A stretch of DNA of 10,431 nt from CAZVAP01 sp964625125. Its GTDB lineage: Bacteria; Patescibacteriota; Gracilibacteria; Absconditabacterales; Absconditicoccaceae. Position 1 is the stretch's first letter. Each line of letters begins with the position of its first letter. The notes under the pieces were generated by a model. The model was not told the origin of the DNA. It saw only the letters and a program-made list of their open reading frames with translations, and did no database searches. Shown here piece after piece: positions 1 to 6,677 of this stretch. Made by a program: the position numbers and the translations under genes. The stretch lies in assembly GCA_964625125.1 (NCBI GenBank), contig CAZVAP010000027.1, positions 1 to 10,431 on the forward strand, given 5' to 3'.

Positions 1-32
1 AAAAAACCTAAGGAATAAAAATCCTTAGGTTA
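1..32 (-). terminator. Rho-independent terminator of dnaK
   Basis: A perfect 10-bp inverted repeat (AACCTAAGGA at 5-14, TCCTTAGGTT at 22-31) with a 7-base loop lies 12 bases beyond the dnaK stop codon. Read on the minus strand it is followed by a run of T (the A-run at 1-6). On the plus strand it is followed by a T-rich stretch, so it may also stop transcription arriving from the left. Confidence 0.85.
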
Positions 33-43
33 TTTTTTATTTT

Positions 44-1939
44 CTATTTTTTATCATCATCTATAACTTGTGCATCTTGATTATTTGGATCTTGTGACTG
101 TTGGCCTTGTTGTGTTTGAGTAGAAGCACCAGATTGTGCAGCTTTTTGAGCTATTTGTTGTGCAAAATTTTGCACTTCATCTATTTTCTTTTGAATTTCT
201 TCTGGTGTAATAGCTTGATCTTCCCTGACTTTCTTAGCATCTTCTACTAATTCTTTTACTTTATTCTTTTCTTCTTCTGTAAATGCATCTGGTTTTTCAT
301 TAATTAATTTCTCCATTTGATATACAATTGCATCATATTGATTCTTCTTTTCTGCTACTTCTTTTCTTTTTTGATCTTCTTGTGCATGTTTTTCTGCCTC
401 TTGTTTCATTCTTTCAATTTCTTCTTCTGATAGGTTTGTAGCACCTTGAATAGTTACTTTTTGTTCTTTACCAGTTGTTTTTTCTTTAGCTGATACATGT
501 AAAATACCATTAGCATCAATATCAAATGTTACCTCAATCTGTGGTTCACCCCTTCTCATTGGAGGAATTCATTCTAAGTTGAACATACCCAATGACTTAT
601 TATCAGCTGCCATTGGTCTTTCACCTTGAACTACATGAATAGTTACAGCTTGTTGATTATCTTGTGCAGTTGTATAAATTTTTGTTTTTTTATACGGAAT
701 AGTAGTATTTCTTGGAACAACTACATCTACTAAACCACCTTCTACTTCAACACCTAAACTCAATGGAGTTACATCCAACAAAACAACATCCTTTGTATCA
801 CCTTGAATAATACTACCTTGTATTGCAGCACCCAATGCAACTGCTTCATCCGGATTTACTGTAGCTTTTGGATCTTTACCAAAGACCTCTTTAATTTTTT
901 TCCTTACTAAAGGAATTCTTGTAGAACCACCTACTAAAATAATTTCATCTATTTCATCCAATGAAACTTTTGCATCTTGAATTGCTTGTCTCATTGGAGG
1001 AACAGTTTTATCTATAATAGGTTCTATCATAGATTCAAATTGTGCTCTAGTTAATGTTTCCTCCAAGTTAATAGGAGTACCATCTTCTCTTACAGCCAAA
1101 TAAGGAATTGAAATATCAACAACTTCAGCAGAAGATAATTGTTTTTTAGCCTTTTCAGCTTCTTCTTTTAATCTTGCTAATGCTACTGGATTAGTACTTA
1201 AATCAATACCTTCCTTTTCTTTAATTTTCTTTAGCAAGTAATCTACCAACAAATTATCAATATCAGCACCACCTAAATGTGTATCACCAGCAGTTGATAA
1301 TACTTGGAAAGTTCCTTCTTCACCAATTTGTAAAATAGTAACATCAAATGTACCACCACCAAAATCATAAACAGCAACTATTTCATCTTTCTTCTGATCT
1401 TTACCTAATCAATAAGCTAATGATGCAGCAGTAGGTTCATTAATAATTCTTTCCACTTTTAAACCAGCAATTTCACCTGCAGCCTTAGTAGCTTGTCTTT
1501 GACTATCATTAAAATGTGCTGGAACTGTAATAACTGCCCTATCAACTGTTTCTCCTAAGAAAGCTTCAGCATCCTTTTTTATTTTCTGCAAAATCATAGC
1601 TGAAATCTGCTCCGGTTTATATTCTTTACCATCTACAACTATTAAAATACCACCATCAGGTCATTTTTTAATATCATATGGCATTCTTTTAATATCATCA
1701 ATAGCTTCATCATATTTTCTACCAATAAATCTCTTAACTTCATAAATTGTATTTTTAGGATTCAATACTGCTTTTCTTTTAGCAACAGTTCAAACAACTA
1801 CCTCATCACCTTTAATATAAACTACTGAAGGAGTAACCCTTTCTCATTCTGCATTTGGGATAATTTCTGGTTTATCTCCCACTGTATAAGCAAAAGCTGA
1901 GTTAGTTGTACCTAAATCTATACCTATTATTTTTCCCAT
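44..1939 (-). CDS. dnaK: Chaperone DnaK (Hsp70), 631 aa
   Basis: ATP-dependent Hsp70 chaperone that binds unfolded protein segments in the cytoplasm, normally with DnaJ and GrpE, neither of which is here. The nucleotide-binding domain begins MGKIIGIDLGTTNS and has the phosphate-binding stretch VYDFGGGT at residues 190-197 and VGGSTRIP further on. The linker and substrate-domain start, LLDVTPLSLG, is near residue 389. The C-terminal lid ends in a Gln-rich tail and IDDDKK. Length is normal for the family. Five in-frame UGA codons (residues 32, 50, 93, 177, 457) must be Gly; residue 177 is in the invariant TAASLAYG and 457 in FNLEGIPP. The start is the only ATG giving the conserved N-terminus. 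A promoter and a CIRCE-like operator precede it, suggesting HrcA-type heat-shock control. Family identity is certain. Confidence 0.98.
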
Positions 1940-1945
1940 TTATTT

Positions 1946-1963
1946 TTATTTAAGATATAAATA
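1946..1963 (-). promoter_or_regulatory. 18-base leader block shared with atpE
   Basis: The minus-strand sequence TATTTATATCTTAAATAA sits 6 bases before the dnaK ATG. It is identical over all 18 bases to the block 9 bases before the atpE ATG (4961-4978). There is no Shine-Dalgarno sequence, so it may be a translation-initiation or mRNA-stability element. The function is inferred; the identity is seen. Confidence 0.5.
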
Positions 1964-1964
1964 T

Positions 1965-1991
1965 TTAGCACCTTATAATGCTGGTTGCTAT
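1965..1991 (-). promoter_or_regulatory. CIRCE-like operator (HrcA site) of dnaK
   Basis: On the plus strand this reads TTAGCACCT, a 9-base spacer, then GGTTGCTAT. The CIRCE consensus is TTAGCACTC-N9-GAGTGCTAA: 13 of 18 arm positions match and the spacer is exactly 9 bases. It lies between the predicted -10 element and the dnaK start, where HrcA represses heat-shock genes in many bacteria. An hrcA gene is not in the window, so the regulator is inferred. Confidence 0.65.
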
Positions 1992-2017
1992 TTTAATTAT
2001 ATTTTATTATTTTTCAA
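1990..2017 (-). promoter_or_regulatory. Predicted sigma70-type promoter of dnaK
   Basis: On the minus strand TTGAAA (2017-2012) and TAAAAT (1995-1990) are 16 bases apart; each differs from consensus at one position. A second -10-like TATAAT overlaps at 2001-1996 but has no good -35. The CIRCE-like operator starts at the -10 and covers the expected transcription start, so repressor binding would block initiation. Confidence 0.5.
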
Positions 2018-2027
2018 GAGAAAATAT

Positions 2028-2046
2028 CACTTAATTTAATTAAGTG
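2028..2046 (-). terminator. AT-rich hairpin at the rlmN stop codon (weak terminator?)
   Basis: Perfect 8-bp inverted repeat, CACTTAAT and ATTAAGTG, whose 3-base loop is the TAA stop codon of rlmN. It is followed on the minus strand by ATATTTTC. The stem has only two G-C pairs and the T-run is short, so termination would be inefficient. Confidence 0.3.
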
Positions 2047-3121
2047 CTCTTTTAACCTTTTCATATCATAATTGTCAACAAGCTCATTTTATTTCATCTC
2101 ACATTGTAGCTCTAATAGTGGCTGTAATACCATTATCCTCTAAAATTTTTTTAAACTTTAAAATATTTTTCATTGGAGAAGTCTGATAATCTACAACAGG
2201 GTTTTCATTGTAAGGAATAAGATTAACATGTGCTAATCTATTTTTTAACAAATTTGCTAACTTAATAGCTTGGTCTAAAGTATCAGTTAAATCTTTTATC
2301 ATTATATACTCATAAAAAACTCTATTATTAGTTTGTTCTACATATTTATCTAAAATTTCCATAAGTTCATTTAAGGAGTACCTTTCAGTAATTGGCATAA
2401 TTTCTTCTCTAACCTTTTCATCAGCAGAATGCAAAGAAATAGCAAGCATAACATCTAAATTATCAGCTAACATTTGTTTAATTCCAGGGACAATACCTGA
2501 AGTAGAGATTGTAATATGTCTTTTAGACAAACTTAATTTATTTTGATCTAACATCATTAAAATAGATTTTTTAACATTATCATAATTTAGCATTGGTTCT
2601 CACATTCCCATAAACACTACATTTCTTATTTTATACCAAGTTCAATCATCTTTTTTTCAAAATTTATTTTTAATATAATTATTAGCCCATATTATTTGCT
2701 CTAGTATTTCATATTCTGTTAGATTATCAATAAAACCTAGTTTACCTGTAACACAAAATTTACAACCAACTGCACAACCTATCTGTGAACTTAAACAAAT
2801 AGTAATTCTATTTAATTTAATTTTCCCATTTTTTTCATGAGTATGATACATTAAGACACTTTCAAAAGTATATCATTTTTTTGTTTTAAAAGCTATCTTT
2901 GTAGTTTCAGAGGTTTCTAAAATTGATTCAGGATTTAAACTAACAATATAAAAATTTTCTTTAAGTTGTTGTCTTAAAGTTTTGGGCAAGTCAGTCATTT
3001 CATCAAAATCAATAATTGAGTTTTTAAAAATATTGTTATAAATTTGTTTAATTCTAAAAGGTTGTAATTTATTAGATTTTCTAAATTCTTCTAACTTATC
3101 AGCATCAAAAATACTATACAT
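2036..3121 (-). CDS. rlmN: Dual-specificity RNA methyltransferase RlmN, 361 aa
   Basis: Radical SAM enzyme that methylates C2 of A2503 in 23S rRNA and A37 in some tRNAs. The [4Fe-4S] motif CAVGCKFC gives Cys116, Cys120 and Cys123, the CX3CX2C spacing of the RlmN/Cfr family. The two catalytic cysteines are also present: Cys109 in TICLSSQ and the methyl-carrying Cys348 in GACGQL near the C-terminus. The SAM-binding GMGEPMLNY and the SISTSG-type segment (here TISTSG) follow in the usual order. About eight UGA codons are needed as Gly, including those in GMGEP and ACGQL, so under the standard code the gene looks like three fragments. It lies 23 bases after gmk and is probably cotranscribed with it. 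RlmN is preferred over Cfr because the sequence matches RlmN around both catalytic cysteines. Confidence 0.95.
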
Positions 3122-3144
3122 TATTAAGTTATTTAAAAATAAAA

Positions 3145-3708
3145 CTAGCTTTCTACAATTTTTCTAAATTCTTCTACTGCTTTTTGAATATCTTCATTTA
3201 CTATGTTATAATCATAAAAATCTTTCTCAGCTAACCATAGTAAAGATTCATTAAGTCTAACTTTAAAATTTTCTGAATTAGGATCTTCTCATCTTGTAAT
3301 TAATCTTTTTTTTAATTCCTCCTCAGAAGGTGGTAATATAAAAATAGTTTTTACCTCATATTTATCACCTAAAATCTGCTTTAAGAATTTAACACCTTGA
3401 GGGTCAACAATATATAAAGCATTTTTTCAAGAATTTAAGATTCTATTTAGCTCATCATAGGTAGAACCATAAAAATTATTATGAACTTCTGCATATTCAA
3501 TAAGTTTATTATTTTTTATTAAATTTTCAAAATCATTTAAACTCACAAAATAATAATCTTTTCAATCAATTTCATAATCTCTTTTTGGTCTTGTGGTAGT
3601 TGTAATTATTTTTTCAATATTTGAATTAGGATACTTTCTTTTAAATTCTTCTCGTATAGTGGTTTTTCAAACACCTGAAGGACCAGATAATATAAAAATT
3701 TTACTCAT
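3145..3708 (-). CDS. gmk: Guanylate kinase, 187 aa
   Basis: Phosphorylates GMP to GDP with ATP, supplying guanine nucleotides. The P-loop GPSGVGKTT is at residues 9-17; Gly14 is encoded by UGA, so the enzyme would be cut off in its active site under the standard code. The TTTTRPKRDYEIDGKDYYFV segment is the GMP-binding region, and EVHNNFYGS matches the family's 'E...YG' motif. RLITRGEDP and the C-terminal YDYNIVNED are also typical. Four UGA codons serve as Gly. Length is near the usual 190-210. The gene sits 57 bases after atpH, with a terminator in between, and 23 bases before rlmN. I see no clear promoter of its own in the short gap, so expression may depend on read-through or on a promoter inside atpH. 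Confidence 0.95.
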
Positions 3709-3732
3709 TTTTAGAAATTTTTTAAATAAAAC

Positions 3733-3755
3733 AAAAAAGAAGGCCTAAGCCTTCT
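3733..3755 (-). terminator. Rho-independent terminator after atpH
   Basis: AGAAGGC and GCCTTCT form a perfect 7-bp, GC-rich stem with a 4-base loop at 3738-3755, followed on the minus strand by six T. It lies 10 bases after the atpH stop and about 29 bases before the gmk start, marking the end of the ATP synthase unit. Being so near gmk, it could also act as a leader attenuator. Confidence 0.85.
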
Positions 3756-3765
3756 AAATTAATAA

Positions 3766-4182
3766 TTATAAATCCAACATTCTTTTAACATCCTCAAGCA
3801 AAAATCTTTTATAAACTTTTCCATCTGCAGTTTTAATTTCAATACCCACATCATCAGGCTTAGATTTAACATTAACATCTCATTCTGGCAAATCAAATTC
3901 TTCAATATTTACATTTTCTCCTAATGTAACCTCTAAAACATTATAACCTGTCTTAGAAATAGCATCCATTAACAATTTATAAACATCTGTTTTATCAAAA
4001 TTTTCTTCTTTAAAATAAATCAAAACTTCAGCTAATTTCTCATCTACTTCTTTTATTCTATCAACAAAATCATAAAGAGTTTTACCATATTTATCAAGTA
4101 AGGTATATATTACATACAGATAATCTACCAAAATTTTTTCATCTTTTACATAATCCAACAATGCTTTATAGATTATATCCAT
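3766..4182 (-). CDS. atpH: Probable ATP synthase subunit delta (short form), 138 aa
   Basis: Probable peripheral-stalk subunit joining the F1 head to subunit b. The call rests on position (directly after atpB, atpE, atpF, the normal place of atpH) and on shape: a helical N-terminal part (residues 1-80), then VLEVTLGENV and a tail (VGIEIKTADGKVYKRFLLED) that resembles the delta C-terminus, where 'GG...IGDKVIDGSVK..L' is usual. It is clearly shorter than the usual 175-180 residues, mainly in the N-terminal bundle. An in-frame TAA five codons upstream of the start confirms there is no longer form. One UGA (LPEGDVN) is read as Gly. Followed by a strong terminator. Sequence similarity alone is weak; a lineage-specific stalk protein is the alternative. 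Confidence 0.6.
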
Positions 4183-4200
4183 CCTATTTTAAATAATAAT

Positions 4201-4221
4201 AAAAAGGAGCTAAGCCCCTTT
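4201..4221 (-). terminator. Terminator or attenuator between atpF and atpH
   Basis: Minus-strand RNA folds into an 8-bp stem (AAAGGGGC with GCUCCUUU, including one G-U pair) with a UUA loop, then more U. The G-U pair forms only in minus-strand RNA, which supports a role on that strand. It overlaps the atpF stop codon and leaves atpH downstream, so it may lower delta expression relative to subunits a, c and b. Confidence 0.55.
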
Positions 4222-4705
4222 ATTTATAGTTTTTAATATTCTCAATATACTTTTCTAACACAGCAGTATTTTTATCATTTAATAGTTTCTCATATATAGC
4301 AAATACTGCTTTTTTTACAGAGTTTTCCCACTCTTTCTCTAGCTCTTCTTTCTGAGATTTAAGCTCTATTTCAGCTTTTTCCAATAAATTTTTTCTTTCT
4401 CTTTCAGCTTGTTCTAATATAGAAGCCTTAATTTGCTCTGCTTCTTCTTTTGCTTGCATTATAAGTTTATTTTTATGTTCTACACCTTCTTGAATTATTC
4501 TTACTTTTTCCTCTTCAGCTTCTTTTAACTTTTTTTGTAATATTTCATCAGCATTTTTAAACTGCTCTAGAATTTTTTTTCTTTTTTCAATAGCTTCTGC
4601 TAAAGGAGCAGCTAAAAAATAATAAAATATCCCAAAGAAGATAGCTATATTTACAATTTGTACTAGTACATTTATAATAACTGTTGAGCTTGCAACTTCA
4701 TGCAT
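4220..4705 (-). CDS. atpF: ATP synthase F0 subunit b, 161 aa
   Basis: Subunit b forms the peripheral stalk that holds F1 against rotation. A single N-terminal membrane helix spans about residues 8-32 (IINVLVQIVNIAIFFGIFYY). After APLAEAIEKRKK comes a long, highly charged Glu/Lys/Ala-rich coiled coil to about residue 145, which is the classic b architecture. Length is normal (155-170). The ATG of the codon run M-H-E-V puts the membrane helix right at the N-terminus; the nearby ATG at 4701 is out of frame. It starts 30 bases after atpE and is separated from atpH by 37 bases holding a terminator-like hairpin. There are only two Gly codons and no UGA, so this gene also reads normally in the standard code. 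Confidence 0.93.
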   Translation of the reverse strand: MHEVASSTVIINVLVQIVNIAIFFGIFYYFLAAPLAEAIEKRKKILEQFKNADEILQKKLKEAEEEKVRIIQEGVEHKNKLIMQAKEEAEQIKASILEQAERERKNLLEKAEIELKSQKEELEKEWENSVKKAVFAIYEKLLNDKNTAVLEKYIENIKNYK

Positions 4706-4735
4706 GATAATTTATTTAATATTTTACTAAATTAA

Positions 4736-4951
4736 TTATTTGTTTAACAACACAAATGCAATAACCATTGCATAAATTGATGTAGCTTCTGCTAAAGCCA
4801 TACCCAAAATAGCATAAACCATTGCTTTACCAGCCACTTGAGGATTTCTAGCTAAAGCATCTAACAATCCTTTACCTACTAAACCAATACCAATACCACC
4901 ACCAATTACACCAATTGCAGCCAAACCTGCACCCAATAATGCACTATTCAT
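4736..4951 (-). CDS. atpE: ATP synthase F0 subunit c, 71 aa
   Basis: Proteolipid that forms the rotating membrane ring. Two hydrophobic helices flank the polar loop ARNPQ (residues 34-38). The first helix carries the Gly-rich packing motif (IGGGIGIGLVGKG) and the second the ion-binding carboxylate Glu55 in ALAEATSIY. Length is typical. Compared with the sodium-binding ring of Ilyobacter, the helix-1 Gln is Ile22 and the Ser after the Glu is Ala56, while the later Tyr is kept (Tyr60). This favours protons as the coupling ion, an inference from those residues. It has twelve Gly codons and no UGA. The leader contains the 18-base block also found before dnaK, which fits a gene that needs strong translation to supply many copies per ring. 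Confidence 0.97.
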   Translation of the reverse strand: MNSALLGAGLAAIGVIGGGIGIGLVGKGLLDALARNPQVAGKAMVYAILGMALAEATSIYAMVIAFVLLNK

Positions 4952-4960
4952 AATTTCTAA

Positions 4961-4978
4961 TTATTTAAGATATAAATA
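4961..4978 (-). promoter_or_regulatory. 18-base leader block shared with dnaK
   Basis: Minus-strand TATTTATATCTTAAATAA, ending 9 bases before the atpE ATG, inside the 31-base gap after atpB. It is identical to 1946-1963 before dnaK. A looser match (TTTATTACTTAA) lies 13 bases before the atpB ATG. Possibly a translation enhancer; function inferred. Confidence 0.5.
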
Positions 4979-4982
4979 AAGC

Positions 4983-5780
4983 TTAATGACTTTCTTCTGC
5001 TAGTTTGAAATACACCATTACAAGCAAAGCAAACACAAATGCTTGTAGTAATCAAACCAACAATTCCATTGTTACTACAACCAATGGAGCTAAAAAAGGT
5101 ATTTTTATAGCAGCAATTGTTGCAGTAACAATCAATGTAAGCAACACTACTCAAGCAAATATATTTCAGAATAATCTGAGAGTAAGTGAAAGCATTTTAG
5201 TAAATTCTCAGACAAATTCAAGAAAACCTATAAATAATCATAACAAAATATCTATAATTTTAACTATTATCCATAAAATAAGCTTAAAACCTTGAGGTTT
5301 TTCTCAAGCAATACCAACTCATTTTAGAGGAAAATATCTTTCCAAAAAATGTAATCAATGAGTTTTAAAACCATAAGCTATAGCCCATAGCACACCAAAT
5401 ACAGCTAAAATTGCATTAAATGCAATATCAGTAGTTACAGGTCTTAAATAATGATGTAAAGTAGGAACAACTGCAGCAAACAAATCAATAAATAAACCAA
5501 ATAAATTATTCCACAAAATATAAAAAAACAAAAACAATACATAAATTTTAGCAGCCATAGGAACTTTATCAGATACAGAACCAAAAAATTTATCCATTTC
5601 TTCTATCGCCATTTCTACCAAAACTACTAATGCAGAGTCTCAATTTTTATTTTTAATAAAATTAAAAATTAGTACAAAAACAGCAAAAGTTAATAAAGAC
5701 AAAAAAGAAGTTATTAAAGTTTGACTCATCAACATTCACCCTATATTAACATATTCTGGAAACATACCTGGTAATGTCAT
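4983..5780 (-). CDS. atpB: ATP synthase F0 subunit a, 265 aa
   Basis: Subunit a provides the two ion half-channels beside the c ring. The diagnostic helix SLTLRLFGNIFAGVVLL has the essential Arg at residue 202. The last helix, ELLVGLLQAFVFALLVMVYF, has the conserved Gln; several hydrophobic helices precede them. The C-terminus is LAEESH. About ten UGA codons are required as Gly, including the one in LFGN. The start at 5780 (MTLPGMFPEYV) is the first ATG after an in-frame TAA; GTG/TTG alternatives cannot be excluded. The last third has open frames on both strands that are only shadows of this gene. It is the first gene of the atp unit, 75 bases from the pseudouridine synthase stop, with a plausible promoter in that gap. 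Confidence 0.95.
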
Positions 5781-5812
5781 TGAAAACAATATCTTAAGTA
5801 ATAAACTTGGAT

Positions 5813-5842
5813 ATTGTATAAGGTTTTTATTTTAAAAATCAA
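5813..5842 (-). promoter_or_regulatory. Predicted promoter of the atpBEFH unit
   Basis: On the minus strand TTGATT (5842-5837) and TACAAT (5818-5813) are 18 bases apart, giving a leader of about 25 bases before the atpB ATG. The -10 has one mismatch and the -35 two. In DNA this AT-rich such matches are not rare. Confidence 0.35.
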
Positions 5843-5855
5843 TAAAATAAATAAT

Positions 5856-6611
5856 TTAACTAGAAACTTTTTTCCATTTTCAAGGTTCTAAATCTTCAAG
5901 CTCATAGTCTGCTAATTTCAATCTTTTTAGATACACAACTTTATTATTTAAAGCTTCTAGCATCCTTTTTATTTGATGAAATTTTCATTCTACAATAGAC
6001 AATAGAAAAGCTTGATTTCATTTTAAAGTTTTTTCTGGAATTTGTGATAAAGTAGATTTCTTAAAATCTCAAAAATTTATAATTTCTTCTTCTTTTTTAG
6101 GTAAAAGTAAAACATCAGCAGGTAAAGTTACATAATCACCTATATCAATACCATTTTTTAATTTATCAATATCTTCACTAGATAATTCCTTTTCTATTTC
6201 TACATAATATATCTTTTTTTTCTCTTGCTTAGGAGAAATAAGATTATGAATTAATTTTCAATCTGAAGATAATACTAAAAGCCCTTCTGTATCAACATCT
6301 AGTCTTCAAGCTACTTTTAATTTATTAGCAAAAAAGCAATCCTTTAATAAATTTTTATATGATTTATAACCAGCTTCATCAATATCTGAACTAATATATC
6401 AAGCTGGTTTATTTAAAATAACCACCATATTTTCTATAACAGGAATTTCTTGTCATAAAAAATCAATTTTATCACCTTCAGATAATTTAATATCAGATTT
6501 TAAAGCAAGCTCTCCATTAACATAAATTAAACCCTTTTTAACTAACTTTCAAATCTCTTTTCTTGAAGCTAATCCTAAATTTGCTAAATATTTATCTAGT
6601 CTTACTTTCAT
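5856..6611 (-). CDS. Ribosomal pseudouridine synthase, RsuA/RluB/RluE/RluF family, 251 aa
   Basis: Isomerises a specific uridine of rRNA to pseudouridine. The N-terminal S4-type RNA-binding domain (about residues 1-60) starts MKVRLDKYLANLGLASRKE and continues with GLIYVNGE. The catalytic domain has LNKPAGYISS, then VAGRLDVDTEGLLVLSSDG with the catalytic Asp105 in GRLD; Gly102 is encoded by UGA. The family's C-terminal motif appears as EGKFHQIKRML. Nine of about 17 Gly codons are UGA. Start chosen at the ATG that begins the S4 domain; no Shine-Dalgarno is seen. Which rRNA position it modifies cannot be told from sequence, so no gene symbol is given. It is divergent from the Mur ligase gene and upstream of the atp unit on the same strand. 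Confidence 0.92.
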
Positions 6612-6619
6612 CTTTTATT

Positions 6620-6647
6620 TTGATTTAATAAAATTTTTAAATATAAC
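6620..6647 (+). promoter_or_regulatory. Predicted promoter of the Mur ligase gene
   Basis: TTGATT (6620-6625) and TATAAC (6642-6647) lie 16 bases apart in the 66-base divergent gap, giving a leader of about 24 bases. The -10 has one mismatch and the -35 two. It is the best plus-strand candidate, but the background is very AT-rich. Confidence 0.4.
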
Positions 6648-6677
6648 TTCTAACAATTTTATAAATTACAGTTAACA

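Noticed and set aside
44..3121. dnaK and rlmN as frameshifted or nonsense-mutated pseudogenes
   Set aside because: All breaks are UGA at conserved Gly positions in one continuous frame, and the same holds for the other interrupted genes, so recoding explains them without mutation.
4957..5295. Open frames on both strands (a Cys-rich minus frame at 4957-5154 and a plus frame at 5005-5295)
   Set aside because: They overlap the C-terminal half of atpB, whose conserved helices fill this region in a single frame once UGA is Gly.
5280..5305. Small overlapping inverted repeats (CTTGAG/CTCAAG) in atpB
   Set aside because: They fall in the coding sequence for AGEKPQGFK and have stems of about six bases; no regulatory role is supported.
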